Below are positions 9,537 to 18,161 of a DNA stretch of 64,000 bases, piece after piece (within the stretch, counting starts at the first letter, position 1; each line of letters begins with the position of its first letter). The notes under the pieces are model-generated. The model made no database searches and was not told the DNA's origin. It saw nothing but the letters and a program-made list of their open reading frames with translations. The DNA lies in assembly GCA_947302435.1 (NCBI GenBank), contig CAMYVQ010000004.1:1-64000 (forward strand), read 5' to 3'. Both the position numbers and the translations under genes were made by a program. This stretch comes from an uncultured Prevotella sp. GTDB lineage: Bacteria > Bacteroidota > Bacteroidia > Bacteroidales > Bacteroidaceae.

Positions 9537-10552
9537 CAAAGAAAAAGACCCGCGACAGCAACATGGAACTGCTGCGCATCGTTGCCATGCTGCTTGTCAT
9601 GATTGTTCATGCCAGCTACCGCGCACTTGGCCTCCCCACGCAGGAAATGCTCGTTGAGGATCCACAATCGGGTTTCCTACGACTGCTGACGGAGAGTTTC
9701 TCCATTATGGCCGTCAATGTGTTCGTCATGTTGTCGGGCTGGTATGGCATCCGTCTGCGCTGGTCGCGACTGGCTGAGCTGCTCTTCCAGGTGCTGTTCT
9801 TCGGTCTGGTCTGTGTGGGCATTGCCTATATAGCGACGGGTTCTTTGCCCACCGGCATTGCCAAGTGTGTCTTGATGCTGGGCGAGGGCGACTACTGGTT
9901 TGTCAAGACCTATTTGGCCCTCTATCTGCTGTCGCCCGTACTCAACGCCTTCGTTGAGCATGCCTCACGCCGGCAGATGGAGACCACGCTGCTCACCTTG
10001 TTTGCCTTCCAATGGGTCTTTGGGTGGATTTTCAATGCCACAACTTGGCTCGTTGGTGGCTATTCGTTGCCATCGTTTGTCTGCCTCTATCTGTTGGCGC
10101 GCTACATGAACATTCATCGTCCGCGCTTCACGAAGTTCGGACGGCAAACCGACATATCCATCTATATTGTCACTTGTGCTTTCATGACCGTTTCCATTTT
10201 CCTGTTGAAACGGTATTTCAATCTGGGTGGGGTGCTATACTACTACAATTCTCCTACGGCAATCTTGGCAGCCGCTTACCTGTTGCTGTTTTTCAGCAAA
10301 TTGCATTTGCAGAGTCGGATTGTCAACTGGGTTGCCATATCGGCACTGGCCATCTATCTCACCCACAGCAACAGCTATCTGTGCCACTATTATGATGGAA
10401 CCATCCGCCTTTGGTGCGGTCAGCTCGCATTGCCCTCGTTCCTTTTGCATGTGGTGGCGCTCATCGCAGTGGTCTTTGTCGGATCCATTCTGTTGGATAA
10501 GGTACGCCTGTTGGTTTGGCGGCCTTTCCAGCATTACCTTTCTGACCGATAG
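9533..10552 (+). CDS. Acyltransferase 3 family membrane protein
   Basis: 339 residues with about ten TM segments. RDSNMELLRIVAMLLVMIVHA carries the first helix and its histidine, matching the acyltransferase-3 (OafA/NodX-like) family that acetylates surface sugars; LSGWYGIR and YWFVKTYLALYLLSP also fit. As the last gene of the glycan operon it probably decorates the same polymer. Its 3' end overlaps the convergent nadD gene by 19 bases, so there is no intergenic terminator here. Confidence 0.88.
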   Translation: MTKKKTRDSNMELLRIVAMLLVMIVHASYRALGLPTQEMLVEDPQSGFLRLLTESFSIMAVNVFVMLSGWYGIRLRWSRLAELLFQVLFFGLVCVGIAYIATGSLPTGIAKCVLMLGEGDYWFVKTYLALYLLSPVLNAFVEHASRRQMETTLLTLFAFQWVFGWIFNATTWLVGGYSLPSFVCLYLLARYMNIHRPRFTKFGRQTDISIYIVTCAFMTVSIFLLKRYFNLGGVLYYYNSPTAILAAAYLLLFFSKLHLQSRIVNWVAISALAIYLTHSNSYLCHYYDGTIRLWCGQLALPSFLLHVVALIAVVFVGSILLDKVRLLVWRPFQHYLSDR

Positions 10553-11109
10553 TTTTGGCGTACCAATTCTTCGATGTTGTCTGGCACCATGCCACTGATG
10601 CTTTCGCCTTGTCGGATTCGTTGACGGATTTCGGTGCTTGAGATGTCAAGCAGTTCGGTGTCTGCCACCATGACGTTTTGGGGAAATTGGTTGCAGTCTG
10701 TTTCAAAGCCCCGTCGGGGATAGACCACAATGGTGTAGTTGTGTAGAATGTCGTCGGCTCTGTACCATTGTGGGAAACGTTGCCAGTTGTCGCCGCCTAT
10801 CAATAATACAAAGGCGTGTTGTGGGTAGTCCTCCTTCAGGTGCTGCAAGGTGTTCCAGGTATAGGAGGGCTTGGGCAGATGCAGCTCGTAGTCGCATGCC
10901 TTGATGTCCGTTTCGCCTTCCAAGGCTTGTCGTGCCATCTCAAAGCGCAATCGGTCGTCGAGCAGGTCGTCCGATTGCTTCAACGGGTTCTGTGGCGACA
11001 CCATCAGCCACACCTCATCGAGCCGGGCCAGTTCGCGAAGCTGTCGGGCCAAAGTCAAATGCCCTGTGTGAATAGGGTTGAACGACCCCCCGAAGAGTCC
11101 GATTCTCAT
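10534..11109 (-). CDS. nadD: Nicotinate-nucleotide adenylyltransferase
   Basis: Converts nicotinate mononucleotide plus ATP to deamido-NAD in NAD synthesis. The N-terminus RIGLFGGSFNPIHTGHL contains the nucleotidyltransferase GGSFNPIHxGH signature, and DISSTEIRQRI near the C-terminus contains the ISSTxIR motif. The 191-residue length is normal. It overlaps gmk by 4 bases upstream and runs 19 bases into the convergent acyltransferase gene downstream. Confidence 0.95.
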   Translation of the reverse strand: MRIGLFGGSFNPIHTGHLTLARQLRELARLDEVWLMVSPQNPLKQSDDLLDDRLRFEMARQALEGETDIKACDYELHLPKPSYTWNTLQHLKEDYPQHAFVLLIGGDNWQRFPQWYRADDILHNYTIVVYPRRGFETDCNQFPQNVMVADTELLDISSTEIRQRIRQGESISGMVPDNIEELVRQNYRSER

Positions 11110-11681
11110 ACTTCCAAGAACGTCTTTACCAGTCGCAGTGTTTCCTGTTTCGCCTTTTCCAGGTCGTCGTTCACGATGATGTGGTCGAACCGTGAGGCGA
11201 AGGTCAGTTCATATTCAGCCTTGGCCAGGCGTTCTGCGATGGCTTCGGGCGTGTCGGTGGCCCTACCCTCTAATCTCCGCCTCAGCTCGTCTACCGATGG
11301 CGGCTGGATGAAGAGGCTCATGGCCTGGGTGCCGTAGTACTTCTTGATGTTGCATCCGCCTTTCACGTCGACATCGAAGACCACGTTCTGCCCCTTCGTG
11401 CGTTGGTCTTCCACCTGCTGTTTCAGTGTGCCGTAGAAGCGGTCTGTGTACACCTCCTCATACTCCAGGAACTCGTTGTTCTGTATCTTGGCCCTGAACT
11501 CCTCCGGCGAGAGGAAGAAATATTCCACACCATGCTGTTCTGTGCCGCGAGGCTGGCGCGAGGTACACGAGATGGAGAAAGCCAGCTTCAGCTCGGGGTG
11601 CTCCCCCATCAGCCAATTCACAATCGTTGACTTGCCGCTCCCCGAAGGCGCACTGACGACTAACAGTTTTCCTTTTGTCAT
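11106..11681 (-). CDS. gmk: Guanylate kinase
   Basis: Phosphorylates GMP to GDP. The P-loop is SAPSGSGKSTI near residue 10, followed by SISCTSRQPRGTE and GVEYFFLS, which form the GMP-binding region. 191 residues, typical length. It sits between yicC (2 bases upstream) and nadD (4-base overlap), an order I associate with Bacteroidetes. Confidence 0.97.
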   Translation of the reverse strand: MTKGKLLVVSAPSGSGKSTIVNWLMGEHPELKLAFSISCTSRQPRGTEQHGVEYFFLSPEEFRAKIQNNEFLEYEEVYTDRFYGTLKQQVEDQRTKGQNVVFDVDVKGGCNIKKYYGTQAMSLFIQPPSVDELRRRLEGRATDTPEAIAERLAKAEYELTFASRFDHIIVNDDLEKAKQETLRLVKTFLEV

Positions 11682-11683
11682 GA

Positions 11684-12559
11684 TTATAATGCGTTAAGAA
11701 CCTGCTCTTTGATCTGTTCCAGTTCGTCTTTCATTTGGACGACGATGTTCTGCATTTCAGCTTGGTTCGACTTTGAGCCAGTGGTGTTGATTTCGCGGCC
11801 CATCTCCTGAGCGATGAAACCGAGCTTTTTGCCCTGCCCGTGGCCGTCGGCCATTGTCTCGCGGAAGTATTTCAAGTGGTTGGTCAGGCGCTGCTTCTCC
11901 TCGCTGATGTCCAACTTCTCGATGTAGTAGATCAGTTCCTGTTCCAGTCGGTTCTTGTCGTACTCCACACCGGGAATCTGTTGCAGACCCTCGGTGATGC
12001 GCTGGCGTATCTTCTCTACACGGCTCTTCTCGTATGGCTCAATCTCGGCCAGCAGGCGTTCGATGTTGTTGATCTTCTCGTTGAATTTCTTCTCCAAGGC
12101 GGCACCCTCCTGCTTGCGGAAGCTCACCAATGCCTCGATGGCCTGTACAACAGCCTTGCGGCCTTCGTTCCACTCCTCGTCGGTGAGCACCTCCACCTCG
12201 GTCTTCGTCAGCACGTCGGGCATGCGTGTCAGGGTGAACATCCAGTCAGCAGGTTCGGGAATCCCCATGCTTTCGGCCACCGTTTTCAACTGCGAGTAGT
12301 AGTTCTTCATCAGTGCTGTATTCACAGGGGTGGCGTCTACGCCCTGCTCTTTCTCTATCCAGAGCGAGAAGTCCACCTTGCCGCGCTCCACCGCCGTGGC
12401 AACCATCTGCCTGATTTCCATCTCTTTTTCGCGATAGAGCGGAGCAATGCGGGTCTGAAGGTCCAACTGCTTCGAGTTGAGCGACTTGATTTCTACATTG
12501 ATTTTCTTGTCTTTGTAGGCCACGACAGCCTTGCCGTAGCCCGTCATTGATTGTATCAT
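11684..12559 (-). CDS. yicC: YicC family endoribonuclease
   Basis: 291 residues beginning IQSMTGYGKAVV, the hallmark N-terminus of the YicC/YloC family, and ending in the DUF1732 block (REINTTGSKSN, then a helical C-terminus). Family members act as endoribonucleases in RNA turnover. The ATG at 12559 was chosen because upstream in-frame codons lie across the promoter -7 box (12586-12593) and do not resemble the family. It is the first gene of the yicC-gmk-nadD operon. Confidence 0.92.
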   Translation of the reverse strand: MIQSMTGYGKAVVAYKDKKINVEIKSLNSKQLDLQTRIAPLYREKEMEIRQMVATAVERGKVDFSLWIEKEQGVDATPVNTALMKNYYSQLKTVAESMGIPEPADWMFTLTRMPDVLTKTEVEVLTDEEWNEGRKAVVQAIEALVSFRKQEGAALEKKFNEKINNIERLLAEIEPYEKSRVEKIRQRITEGLQQIPGVEYDKNRLEQELIYYIEKLDISEEKQRLTNHLKYFRETMADGHGQGKKLGFIAQEMGREINTTGSKSNQAEMQNIVVQMKDELEQIKEQVLNAL

Positions 12560-12585
12560 GATGTTCTCATTTATATATATTTCTG

Positions 12586-12617
12586 CAAAAGTACGACAAA
12601 ATACGCAATTTACCAAG
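12586..12617 (-). promoter_or_regulatory. Promoter of yicC-gmk-nadD
   Basis: Read on the minus strand, CTTG (12617-12614) and TACTTTTG (12593-12586) are 20 bases apart. The start of transcription would be near 12582, about 22 bases before the yicC ATG. Confidence 0.65.
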
Positions 12618-12730
12618 TTTCATGCACAAATCTTTGTCGTTTATAGGTCAGATACAGAATGTTTCAAAAGCGTAAATGGCTTTATCATTCCCCTGAAACA
12701 TTAAAGGGCTAATCAGGAACGTTTTTCAAC

Positions 12731-12818
12731 CGTTTTACAAAGTCGTCGACTTTGTGAGACAAACTCGTCGACTTTGTGTTACAAACTCGACGACTTTGTA
12801 AACTCATTTCATTTGAAT
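12731..12818. repeat. Triple-palindrome 88-bp element, copy A
   Basis: Three 19-bp near-palindromes of the form ACAAAsTCGwCGAsTTTGT (12737-12755, 12759-12777, 12781-12799) are separated by 3 bases each (22-bp period). They are preceded by CGTTTT and followed by AAACTCATTTCATTTGAAT. The first unit is a perfect palindrome around a central T; the outer units are also inverted copies of each other, with one mismatch. A second 88-bp copy with the same flanks lies at 50414-50501. Both lie in the leader region upstream of a plus-strand gene. Confidence 0.9.
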
Positions 12819-12837
12819 TGAAAAAGCTCAAATTATA

Positions 12838-12869
12838 TTTGGCTTTTTAATCGCTTATTTGTACCTTTG
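12838..12869 (+). promoter_or_regulatory. Promoter of tsaB
   Basis: TTTG (12838-12841) and TACCTTTG (12862-12869) are 20 bases apart, giving a leader of about 29 bases before the tsaB ATG with AGAAGGAG upstream of it. The triple-palindrome element ends 20 bases before the -33 box, so it could act as an upstream regulatory site. Confidence 0.75.
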
Positions 12870-12901
12870 CACCTTAATAAAAATAGAAGGAGCGGTAAAA
12901 A

Positions 12902-13627
12902 ATGTCATGCATTCTACATATTGAAACGAGTACGCAGGTGTGCTCGGTGGCTGTCAGCGAAGACTCCCAGATTATCTACCATGAGGAGGAGGGACTGCCC
13001 GGCAGCCTCGAAGACGGCACTCAGGAACACAAAGGCAGCGCCGCCGAGAAATTAGGCACGATGGTCGATGAGGCTCTGTCGTTCACCGACAGTCACGCCA
13101 TTCCGTTCGATGCCGTGGCCGTCAGTTGCGGGCCGGGCAGCTATACCGGTCTGCGCATCGGCGTGTCGATGGCCAAAGGTGTTTGCTTTGGCCGCGACCT
13201 GAAGCTCATTGCCGTGCCTACGCTCGAACTGCTCTGCGTGCCAGTCTTGTTAAGAGAGGCAGCGGAAGAGGAGGATGCCCTTCTCTGCCCGATGATCGAT
13301 GCCCGCCGCATGGAGGTATATGCCGGTGTCTACGACCGTGCCTTGCGCGCAGTCCGTCCTATACAGGCCGACATTGTAGGTCCGGAAACCTACCGCCAGT
13401 GGCTCGACGAGCGCCCCGTCTACTTCTTTGGCAATGGCGCGAAGAAGTGTATGGAGACCATCAATCACCCCAATGCCCACTATATCGACGGCATAGAGCC
13501 ACTGGCCCGCTGGATGCAGCCGCTGGCCGAGAAACGGCTTATGCAAGGACAGACGGAGGATGTGGCCTATTTTGAGCCTTTCTATCTGAAGGACTATGTG
13601 GCAAAAATGCCGAAAAAGCTTATTTAA
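12902..13627 (+). CDS. tsaB: tRNA threonylcarbamoyladenosine biosynthesis protein TsaB
   Basis: 241 residues. ILHIETSTQVCSVAV at the N-terminus and VSCGPGSYTGLRIGVSMAKG (residues about 77-96) are the TsaB signatures. TsaB pairs with TsaD and TsaE to form t6A at position 37 of ANN-decoding tRNAs. Its stop codon overlaps the next start by one base (TAATG), so it is coupled to the DUF4290 gene. The other t6A genes are not in the window. Confidence 0.93.
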   Translation: MSCILHIETSTQVCSVAVSEDSQIIYHEEEGLPGSLEDGTQEHKGSAAEKLGTMVDEALSFTDSHAIPFDAVAVSCGPGSYTGLRIGVSMAKGVCFGRDLKLIAVPTLELLCVPVLLREAAEEEDALLCPMIDARRMEVYAGVYDRALRAVRPIQADIVGPETYRQWLDERPVYFFGNGAKKCMETINHPNAHYIDGIEPLARWMQPLAEKRLMQGQTEDVAYFEPFYLKDYVAKMPKKLI

Positions 13628-14238
13628 TGAATATGAACATACAAGGATTAGACTACAACACGCAGCGCCAGGCACTTGTCATGCCAGAGTATGGCCGTGA
13701 GATTCAGAAGATGGTAGACCATGCCATCCAGCTGCCTACGAAGGAAGAGCGCATGCGTTGTGCCGAGGCCATCATCAAGCAGATGGAGAACAAGGTGCCG
13801 CAGATACGTGAGAATGCCAACTATAAGCAGACCCTCTGGGACCATCTCTATTTGATGAGCCACAAGCAGCTCGACATCGACTGGCCCAACGACCTGAGCA
13901 ATGTGGAGCGCATGAGCGCCAAGCCCGAACCGATGAAGCTGCCGCAGAGCGATATTCGCCTGCGCCACTATGGCCGACTGGTGGAGGAGATGCTGGATAA
14001 GTTGAAGGATATGGCTGACGGTCCGCAGCGTGACGAACTGATCCGGCTGACGGCCAACCAGATGAAGCGTGACCTGATACAGTGGGGACACGGGTCTATC
14101 GATGACGAGAAAGTAGCCGACGACATGGCCCGTCTCACCGATGGTGCCATCCAGCTCAACCTGAATGTGTTCCGTTTTGCCTCCCCCACACAGGTGATGG
14201 CTCCTGGACCAAAGAAAAACAACAAGAAACGTAAGTAA
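13627..14238 (+). CDS. DUF4290 family protein
   Basis: 203 residues, no signal peptide or TM. The N-terminal LDYNTQRQALVMPEYGREIQKM (conserved core MPEYGR) and the DHLYLMS stretch are what I recognise as DUF4290, a Bacteroidetes-specific family of unknown function found beside murA. The C-terminus ends in a lysine-rich tail. It sits between tsaB (1-base overlap) and murA (2-base gap). Confidence 0.85.
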   Translation: MNMNIQGLDYNTQRQALVMPEYGREIQKMVDHAIQLPTKEERMRCAEAIIKQMENKVPQIRENANYKQTLWDHLYLMSHKQLDIDWPNDLSNVERMSAKPEPMKLPQSDIRLRHYGRLVEEMLDKLKDMADGPQRDELIRLTANQMKRDLIQWGHGSIDDEKVADDMARLTDGAIQLNLNVFRFASPTQVMAPGPKKNNKKRK

Positions 14239-14240
14239 GC

Positions 14241-15551
14241 ATGTCGGCTTTTATCATAGAAGGCGGTCATCCGCTCACTGGAACCATTGAGCCGCAGGGC
14301 GCAAAGAACGAGGCCTTAGAGGTGCTCTGTGCCACACTGCTCACCAGTGAGAAGGTCACCATCCGCAATATTCCCAATATCCGCGATGTCAACAACCTCA
14401 TTCAGCTGCTCAAGGATATAGGGGTAAAGGTGGTTCATGGCTCAGATTCCTATACCTTTCAGGCCGACGATTTGAATCTGGATTATCTGCAGAGCGACGA
14501 GTTTGTGCAGAAATGCGCCCAACTGCGCGGTTCGGTCATGATGATTGGTCCGTTGCTGGCCCGCTTTGGCCGCACCGTGATTGCCAAGCCCGGTGGCGAC
14601 AAGATTGGCCGTCGCCGGTTAGACACCCACTTTCTCGGATTCGAGAAACTCGGCGCAAAGTTCCAGCAGGTAAAAGGCCGCAATGTCTATGAGATTTCCG
14701 TCTCTCCCCTCTCCACCTTAAAAGGCACCTACATGCTGCTCGATGAGGCTTCGGTGACGGGTACGGCCAATATCGTGATGGCAGCCGTCTTTGCCCAGGG
14801 CACCACCACTATTTATAATGCGGCCTGCGAGCCCTATCTGCAACAGCTCTGCAAAATGCTCAACAGCATGGGTGCCCGGATTTCGGGCATTGCCTCGAAC
14901 CTGCTGACCATCGAGGGTGTCAAGAAACTGCATGGTACGGAGCATACCATCCTTCCCGACATGATCGAGGTGGGGTCGTTTATCGGCATGGCCGCCTTGG
15001 TGGGCGACGGCATCCGCATCAAGAACGCTTCGGTGAAGAATCTGGGGTTCATCCCCGATGCCTTCCGCCGCATGGGCATCACAGTGAATACCGAGGGCGA
15101 TGACATCGTGGTGCCCCGTCAGGACCATTATGAGATTCAGTCGTTCATCGATGGCACCATTATGACACTGGCCGATGCCCCTTGGCCCGGACTCACGCCC
15201 GACCTCTTGTCGGTATTGATTACCGTGGCCACACAGGCCCGCGGCTCGGTGCTCTTCCATCAGAAGATGTTTGAAAGCCGCCTGTTCTTCGTCGACAAGC
15301 TCATCGACATGGGCGCACAGATCATTCTCTGTGACCCCCACCGCGCCGTCGTCATTGGCCACGACCGTAAGATTCAGTTGCGCGGCGGTCGCATGTCGAG
15401 TCCCGACATCCGCGCCGGCATTGCCCTGCTCATTGCTGCCATGAGTGCCCGTGGCACCAGCCGCATCGACAACATCGAGCAGATTGACCGTGGCTACGAG
15501 AATATTGAAGAACGACTGAACGCATTAGGTGCCCATATAGAAAGGATTTAG
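14241..15551 (+). CDS. murA: UDP-GlcNAc 1-carboxyvinyltransferase, Cys-to-Asp active site
   Basis: First committed step of peptidoglycan synthesis: transfer of enolpyruvate from PEP to UDP-GlcNAc. 436 residues, with QGAKNEALEVL at the N-terminus, GPLLARFGR, and a C-terminal RGYENIEERLNALGA. The catalytic-loop cysteine of the E. coli enzyme (PGGC, Cys115) is here PGGD, with Asp120 (codon 14598-14600). The same substitution is known in Mycobacterium tuberculosis and Chlamydia MurA, where the enzyme remains active but is not alkylated by fosfomycin. It is followed by rimM after 1 base. Confidence 0.97.
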   Translation: MSAFIIEGGHPLTGTIEPQGAKNEALEVLCATLLTSEKVTIRNIPNIRDVNNLIQLLKDIGVKVVHGSDSYTFQADDLNLDYLQSDEFVQKCAQLRGSVMMIGPLLARFGRTVIAKPGGDKIGRRRLDTHFLGFEKLGAKFQQVKGRNVYEISVSPLSTLKGTYMLLDEASVTGTANIVMAAVFAQGTTTIYNAACEPYLQQLCKMLNSMGARISGIASNLLTIEGVKKLHGTEHTILPDMIEVGSFIGMAALVGDGIRIKNASVKNLGFIPDAFRRMGITVNTEGDDIVVPRQDHYEIQSFIDGTIMTLADAPWPGLTPDLLSVLITVATQARGSVLFHQKMFESRLFFVDKLIDMGAQIILCDPHRAVVIGHDRKIQLRGGRMSSPDIRAGIALLIAAMSARGTSRIDNIEQIDRGYENIEERLNALGAHIERI

Positions 15552-15552
15552 G

Positions 15553-16065
15553 ATGATCAGGCAAGAGGAGGTCTATCGCATTGGCCGCATCGGCAAGACC
15601 CATGGCGTGCGCGGCGAGGTGTCGTTTCAGTTCGACGACGATATCTTCGACCGTGTGGATGCCGACTATCTCGTCTTGGATGTCGACAGCATCCTTGTGC
15701 CGTTCTTCATGGAGGAATACCGTTTCAAGACCGACAGCACCGCCATCGTGAAGTTCTGCGACATCGACACCCAGGAGCGCGCTCGCGAACTGACGGGTTG
15801 CGATGTCTACTTCCCCTTGTCGCTCGTACCCGACGACGAAGATGCCCCCCTCTCATTAGCAATCCTCATAGGCTTCGATATTGTTGAAGCCAGGACAGGC
15901 AAAACCATTGGCCGGATTGCCACCATCGACGACTCAACGGCAAACGTCCTCTTCGAACTTAAAGACGGCAACCTCATTCCAGCCAACGACGACCTCATTG
16001 ACCATATAGACCAAAATCGTCGGCAAATCCTTATGAACCTCCCTGAAGGGTTGCTCAACCTGTAG
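15553..16065 (+). CDS. rimM: Ribosome maturation factor RimM
   Basis: 170 residues. The N-terminal RIGKTHGVRGEVSF is the RimM barrel signature; the C-terminal PRC-barrel-like part ends LIPANDDLIDHIDQNRRQIL. RimM binds S19 and helps assemble the 30S head. It starts 1 base after murA and is followed by a strong terminator, so it ends the tsaB-DUF4290-murA-rimM operon. Confidence 0.93.
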   Translation: MIRQEEVYRIGRIGKTHGVRGEVSFQFDDDIFDRVDADYLVLDVDSILVPFFMEEYRFKTDSTAIVKFCDIDTQERARELTGCDVYFPLSLVPDDEDAPLSLAILIGFDIVEARTGKTIGRIATIDDSTANVLFELKDGNLIPANDDLIDHIDQNRRQILMNLPEGLLNL

Positions 16066-16087
16066 CTTCTCTGAAGTCATTAAAAGA

Positions 16088-16133
16088 AAGAGAGAGCGCC
16101 GTTTTTTTGAAGTGCTCTCTCTTCATGTTTTCT
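16088..16133. terminator. Terminator between rimM and the convergent lipoprotein gene
   Basis: AAGAGAGAGCGC (16088-16099) pairs with GTGCTCTCTCTT (16112-16123) with one G-T pair, and T-rich sequence follows on the plus strand. On the minus strand the A-rich left flank gives a T run too, so it can serve both convergent units. Confidence 0.75.
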
Positions 16134-16153
16134 GTCCCAGTCTTTGACATTTA

Positions 16154-16552
16154 CTATTTGGTATAGGTGGCTCCGGCAATGTAGATGCTACTTCCGTTGA
16201 GGGTGAAGTCCATGTCCTGCTTGCGGTTTTCCTGCGTATAGATGATACGCACAAAGCCGATACGCGAAGTAGGAGCATAGGTGATAATGCTGTAGGTGAA
16301 TGGGGATGTAGCCTTGTTGCAGCTTGTGTCCATGAAGAATGACCCAGTGCCGTTCTTGTTGAAAGTCCAGCCCTCTGTTCCGGCACAACTGCCCGTCACC
16401 TTTCGGTTCCATGTTCCTACCAGCAATGTCTGGTTGTCACCCGTAGTACCCACACCATCATTGTCGTCATCATCACTGCCACAGGCAATGAATCCCACAC
16501 TCATCACTGCTACCAGCAGTGCTGTGAGCAAATAAAAATACTGCTTTTTCAT
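16154..16552 (-). CDS. Small surface lipoprotein, unknown function
   Basis: 132 residues. A lipoprotein signal peptide ends at VGFIAC with Cys24, followed by the acidic run GSDDDDND, which matches the Bacteroidetes lipoprotein export signal that sends lipoproteins to the cell surface. The mature part (LVGTWNRKVTG, GWTFNKNGTGSF, TYSIITY) has the pattern of a small lipocalin-like beta barrel, as in several Bacteroidales lipoproteins. It lies 15 bases after the next lipoprotein gene and shares its style of signal peptide, so the two are probably one operon. Confidence 0.75.
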   Translation of the reverse strand: MKKQYFYLLTALLVAVMSVGFIACGSDDDDNDGVGTTGDNQTLLVGTWNRKVTGSCAGTEGWTFNKNGTGSFFMDTSCNKATSPFTYSIITYAPTSRIGFVRIIYTQENRKQDMDFTLNGSSIYIAGATYTK

Positions 16553-16567
16553 AATGACACATTGTTT

Positions 16568-17545
16568 TTATAAGTTAATTTTCTTATATGGTTCGTATGA
16601 TATACTATAAACAATATCTTCCAAATCCGTACTCTTTCTCTCGCTCATGAATGCAATATTCATGGTCTTATCTTTGTTGTAATAATAGGTGAGACTCTTG
16701 GTATTGGGATAATTTCCAACTGATTCGGAACCAACATATATGTATGTACGATTGAGATAGTCAAACACTTTAGTTAGTGTTTCCCGATCCCATCCCTTGA
16801 CGAATTCCACTATGATGAGATTCACGGCCTTCCATTCTTGGCGCTGCCCGGCTTTATTGTATGCCCAGTCGGCAAACATGTTAACAGACCATACCATCCC
16901 GTCACGCAGACCACGAGGCTCGTAAGTCAAATAGTTACCCGTATCGTCAACTTTTCCCCATCCTACGCTTTGAATGTCCTTGCCCAAATAGCTGCTGAAG
17001 TCGAGGAAGAGAGGTTCGTTCAGCAGAGTGTAGACCAGTTTCCGAGCGGCTGCTGTATACACGATTTCAAAGTTTGCCTTGTTGGGCTCTTCCGAGTCGC
17101 AGAACTTCCAAATGCCATTCTCCGACGAAAACATGTTTAAATATTGGTAGTACCCTACAATCTGCTCGACCGTTGCCGGATAGTTGTCTGCTAGCACCAC
17201 TGTAATCTCCTTGATTCCTTGTGCGGCCTGTCCAGTCGAAGGATATTCTTCATATTCAATCGATTTATACACTGTAGCATCGGCATTTGTCACCCTGTAT
17301 CGACAGGCTTCGCCCGTGCTTTCCGCTTCCAGACCGCTGGATATGTTGCGAATGGTTGCTCCCAATCCGTTTTGGAAATTGTAGAACTCTACATGGAAAG
17401 GCCGTTCTGGATTATTCTGTTCATTAGGATTGTTAGGACCAGTATCCTCATCGTCGTCACCACTGCCACAGGCAATGAATCCCATACTAAGCATTGCTGT
17501 CATGGTCATGGCCAGCAAACTCATAAGACAATTCTTTCTTTTCAT
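16568..17545 (-). CDS. Surface lipoprotein, unknown function
   Basis: 325 residues. The signal peptide ends MGFIAC (Cys26), followed by GSGDDDEDTG, again an acidic surface-export signal, then a low-complexity Asn/Pro/Glu linker to about residue 48. The mature domain has no motif I recognise. The signal-peptide coding sequence is visibly related to that of the downstream lipoprotein (both contain GFIACGS followed by Asp-rich sequence), suggesting duplication of the leader. First gene of a two-gene operon inserted after rimM. Confidence 0.7.
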   Translation of the reverse strand: MKRKNCLMSLLAMTMTAMLSMGFIACGSGDDDEDTGPNNPNEQNNPERPFHVEFYNFQNGLGATIRNISSGLEAESTGEACRYRVTNADATVYKSIEYEEYPSTGQAAQGIKEITVVLADNYPATVEQIVGYYQYLNMFSSENGIWKFCDSEEPNKANFEIVYTAAARKLVYTLLNEPLFLDFSSYLGKDIQSVGWGKVDDTGNYLTYEPRGLRDGMVWSVNMFADWAYNKAGQRQEWKAVNLIIVEFVKGWDRETLTKVFDYLNRTYIYVGSESVGNYPNTKSLTYYYNKDKTMNIAFMSERKSTDLEDIVYSISYEPYKKINL

Positions 17546-17621
17546 TTCGCTTATTATTAATAGGTTTATAGTAAAGACAATGCCAGATTGGGGACAAAGA
17601 GAATGGCGTGGCCATTCTTAT

Positions 17622-17806
17622 GCACTTAACCTGAGGGGTGGACGTAGGAAATCTGGAACCCCTCTCTGATATATAAGAATGCTACCACGCCAAGCGTGGA
17701 GCACAGCTTCTTTGTCAGATGAGGATTGACTTCTCGTCGTCTTTCCCTTTACTTCTTATCTCGAACTATTCCAAAACAGATTTCCTACGTCCCTTCGGTT
17801 AAGTGC
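17622..17806. repeat. MITE-like imperfect inverted repeat
   Basis: The left arm (17622-17655, ending GGACGTAGGAAATCTG) is the inverted complement of the right arm (17777-17806, starting CAGATTTCCTACGTCC), with a 4-base length difference and a few changes in the outer part (GCACTTAACC against GGTTAAGTGC). About 120 bases lie between the arms, including a small hairpin (CCACGC with GCGTGG). No transposase is inside. Confidence 0.7.
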
Positions 17807-18098
17807 GAAATAATAAGCTTATGCATCTAAAATCCGGGATTTCTCCCCGAATCATCTGCAAAATTACTTGTTTCTATATAAATGACCAAATCTTTTTGTT
17901 GAATTTTTATAGAATGCAGCATCTGTAACTGCTCATCACCTTATCATGATGGACCCCTTCGGTGGGAAATTATTCGTTTTCTTGGAACTTTCAGAAATTA
18001 TTGTTCTTTCTGATCCATCTCAATCATTGTTAAACTCTCTGTACGTTAAACAGCACACATACAAGCAACTGTTTTATAACGGAGAGCCCTGATTGGAT

Positions 18099-18142
18099 GG
18101 TATACTTTTGATTATTATGGTGGTATACTTTTCAATTATTAT
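18099..18142. repeat. Two direct repeats with GTATAC cores
   Basis: GGTATACTTTTGATTATTAT at 18099 and GGTATACTTTTCAATTATTAT at 18122 are about 90 percent alike with a 23-bp period. Two turns apart on one DNA face would suit a protein binding as two dimers; no function is known. Confidence 0.45.
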
Positions 18143-18161
18143 CTACATTGATAAAACGTGC

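Noticed and set aside
12737..12799. Three short repeats considered as a CRISPR array
   Set aside because: Spacers are 3 bases, repeats are palindromic around the centre, and no cas genes are present.
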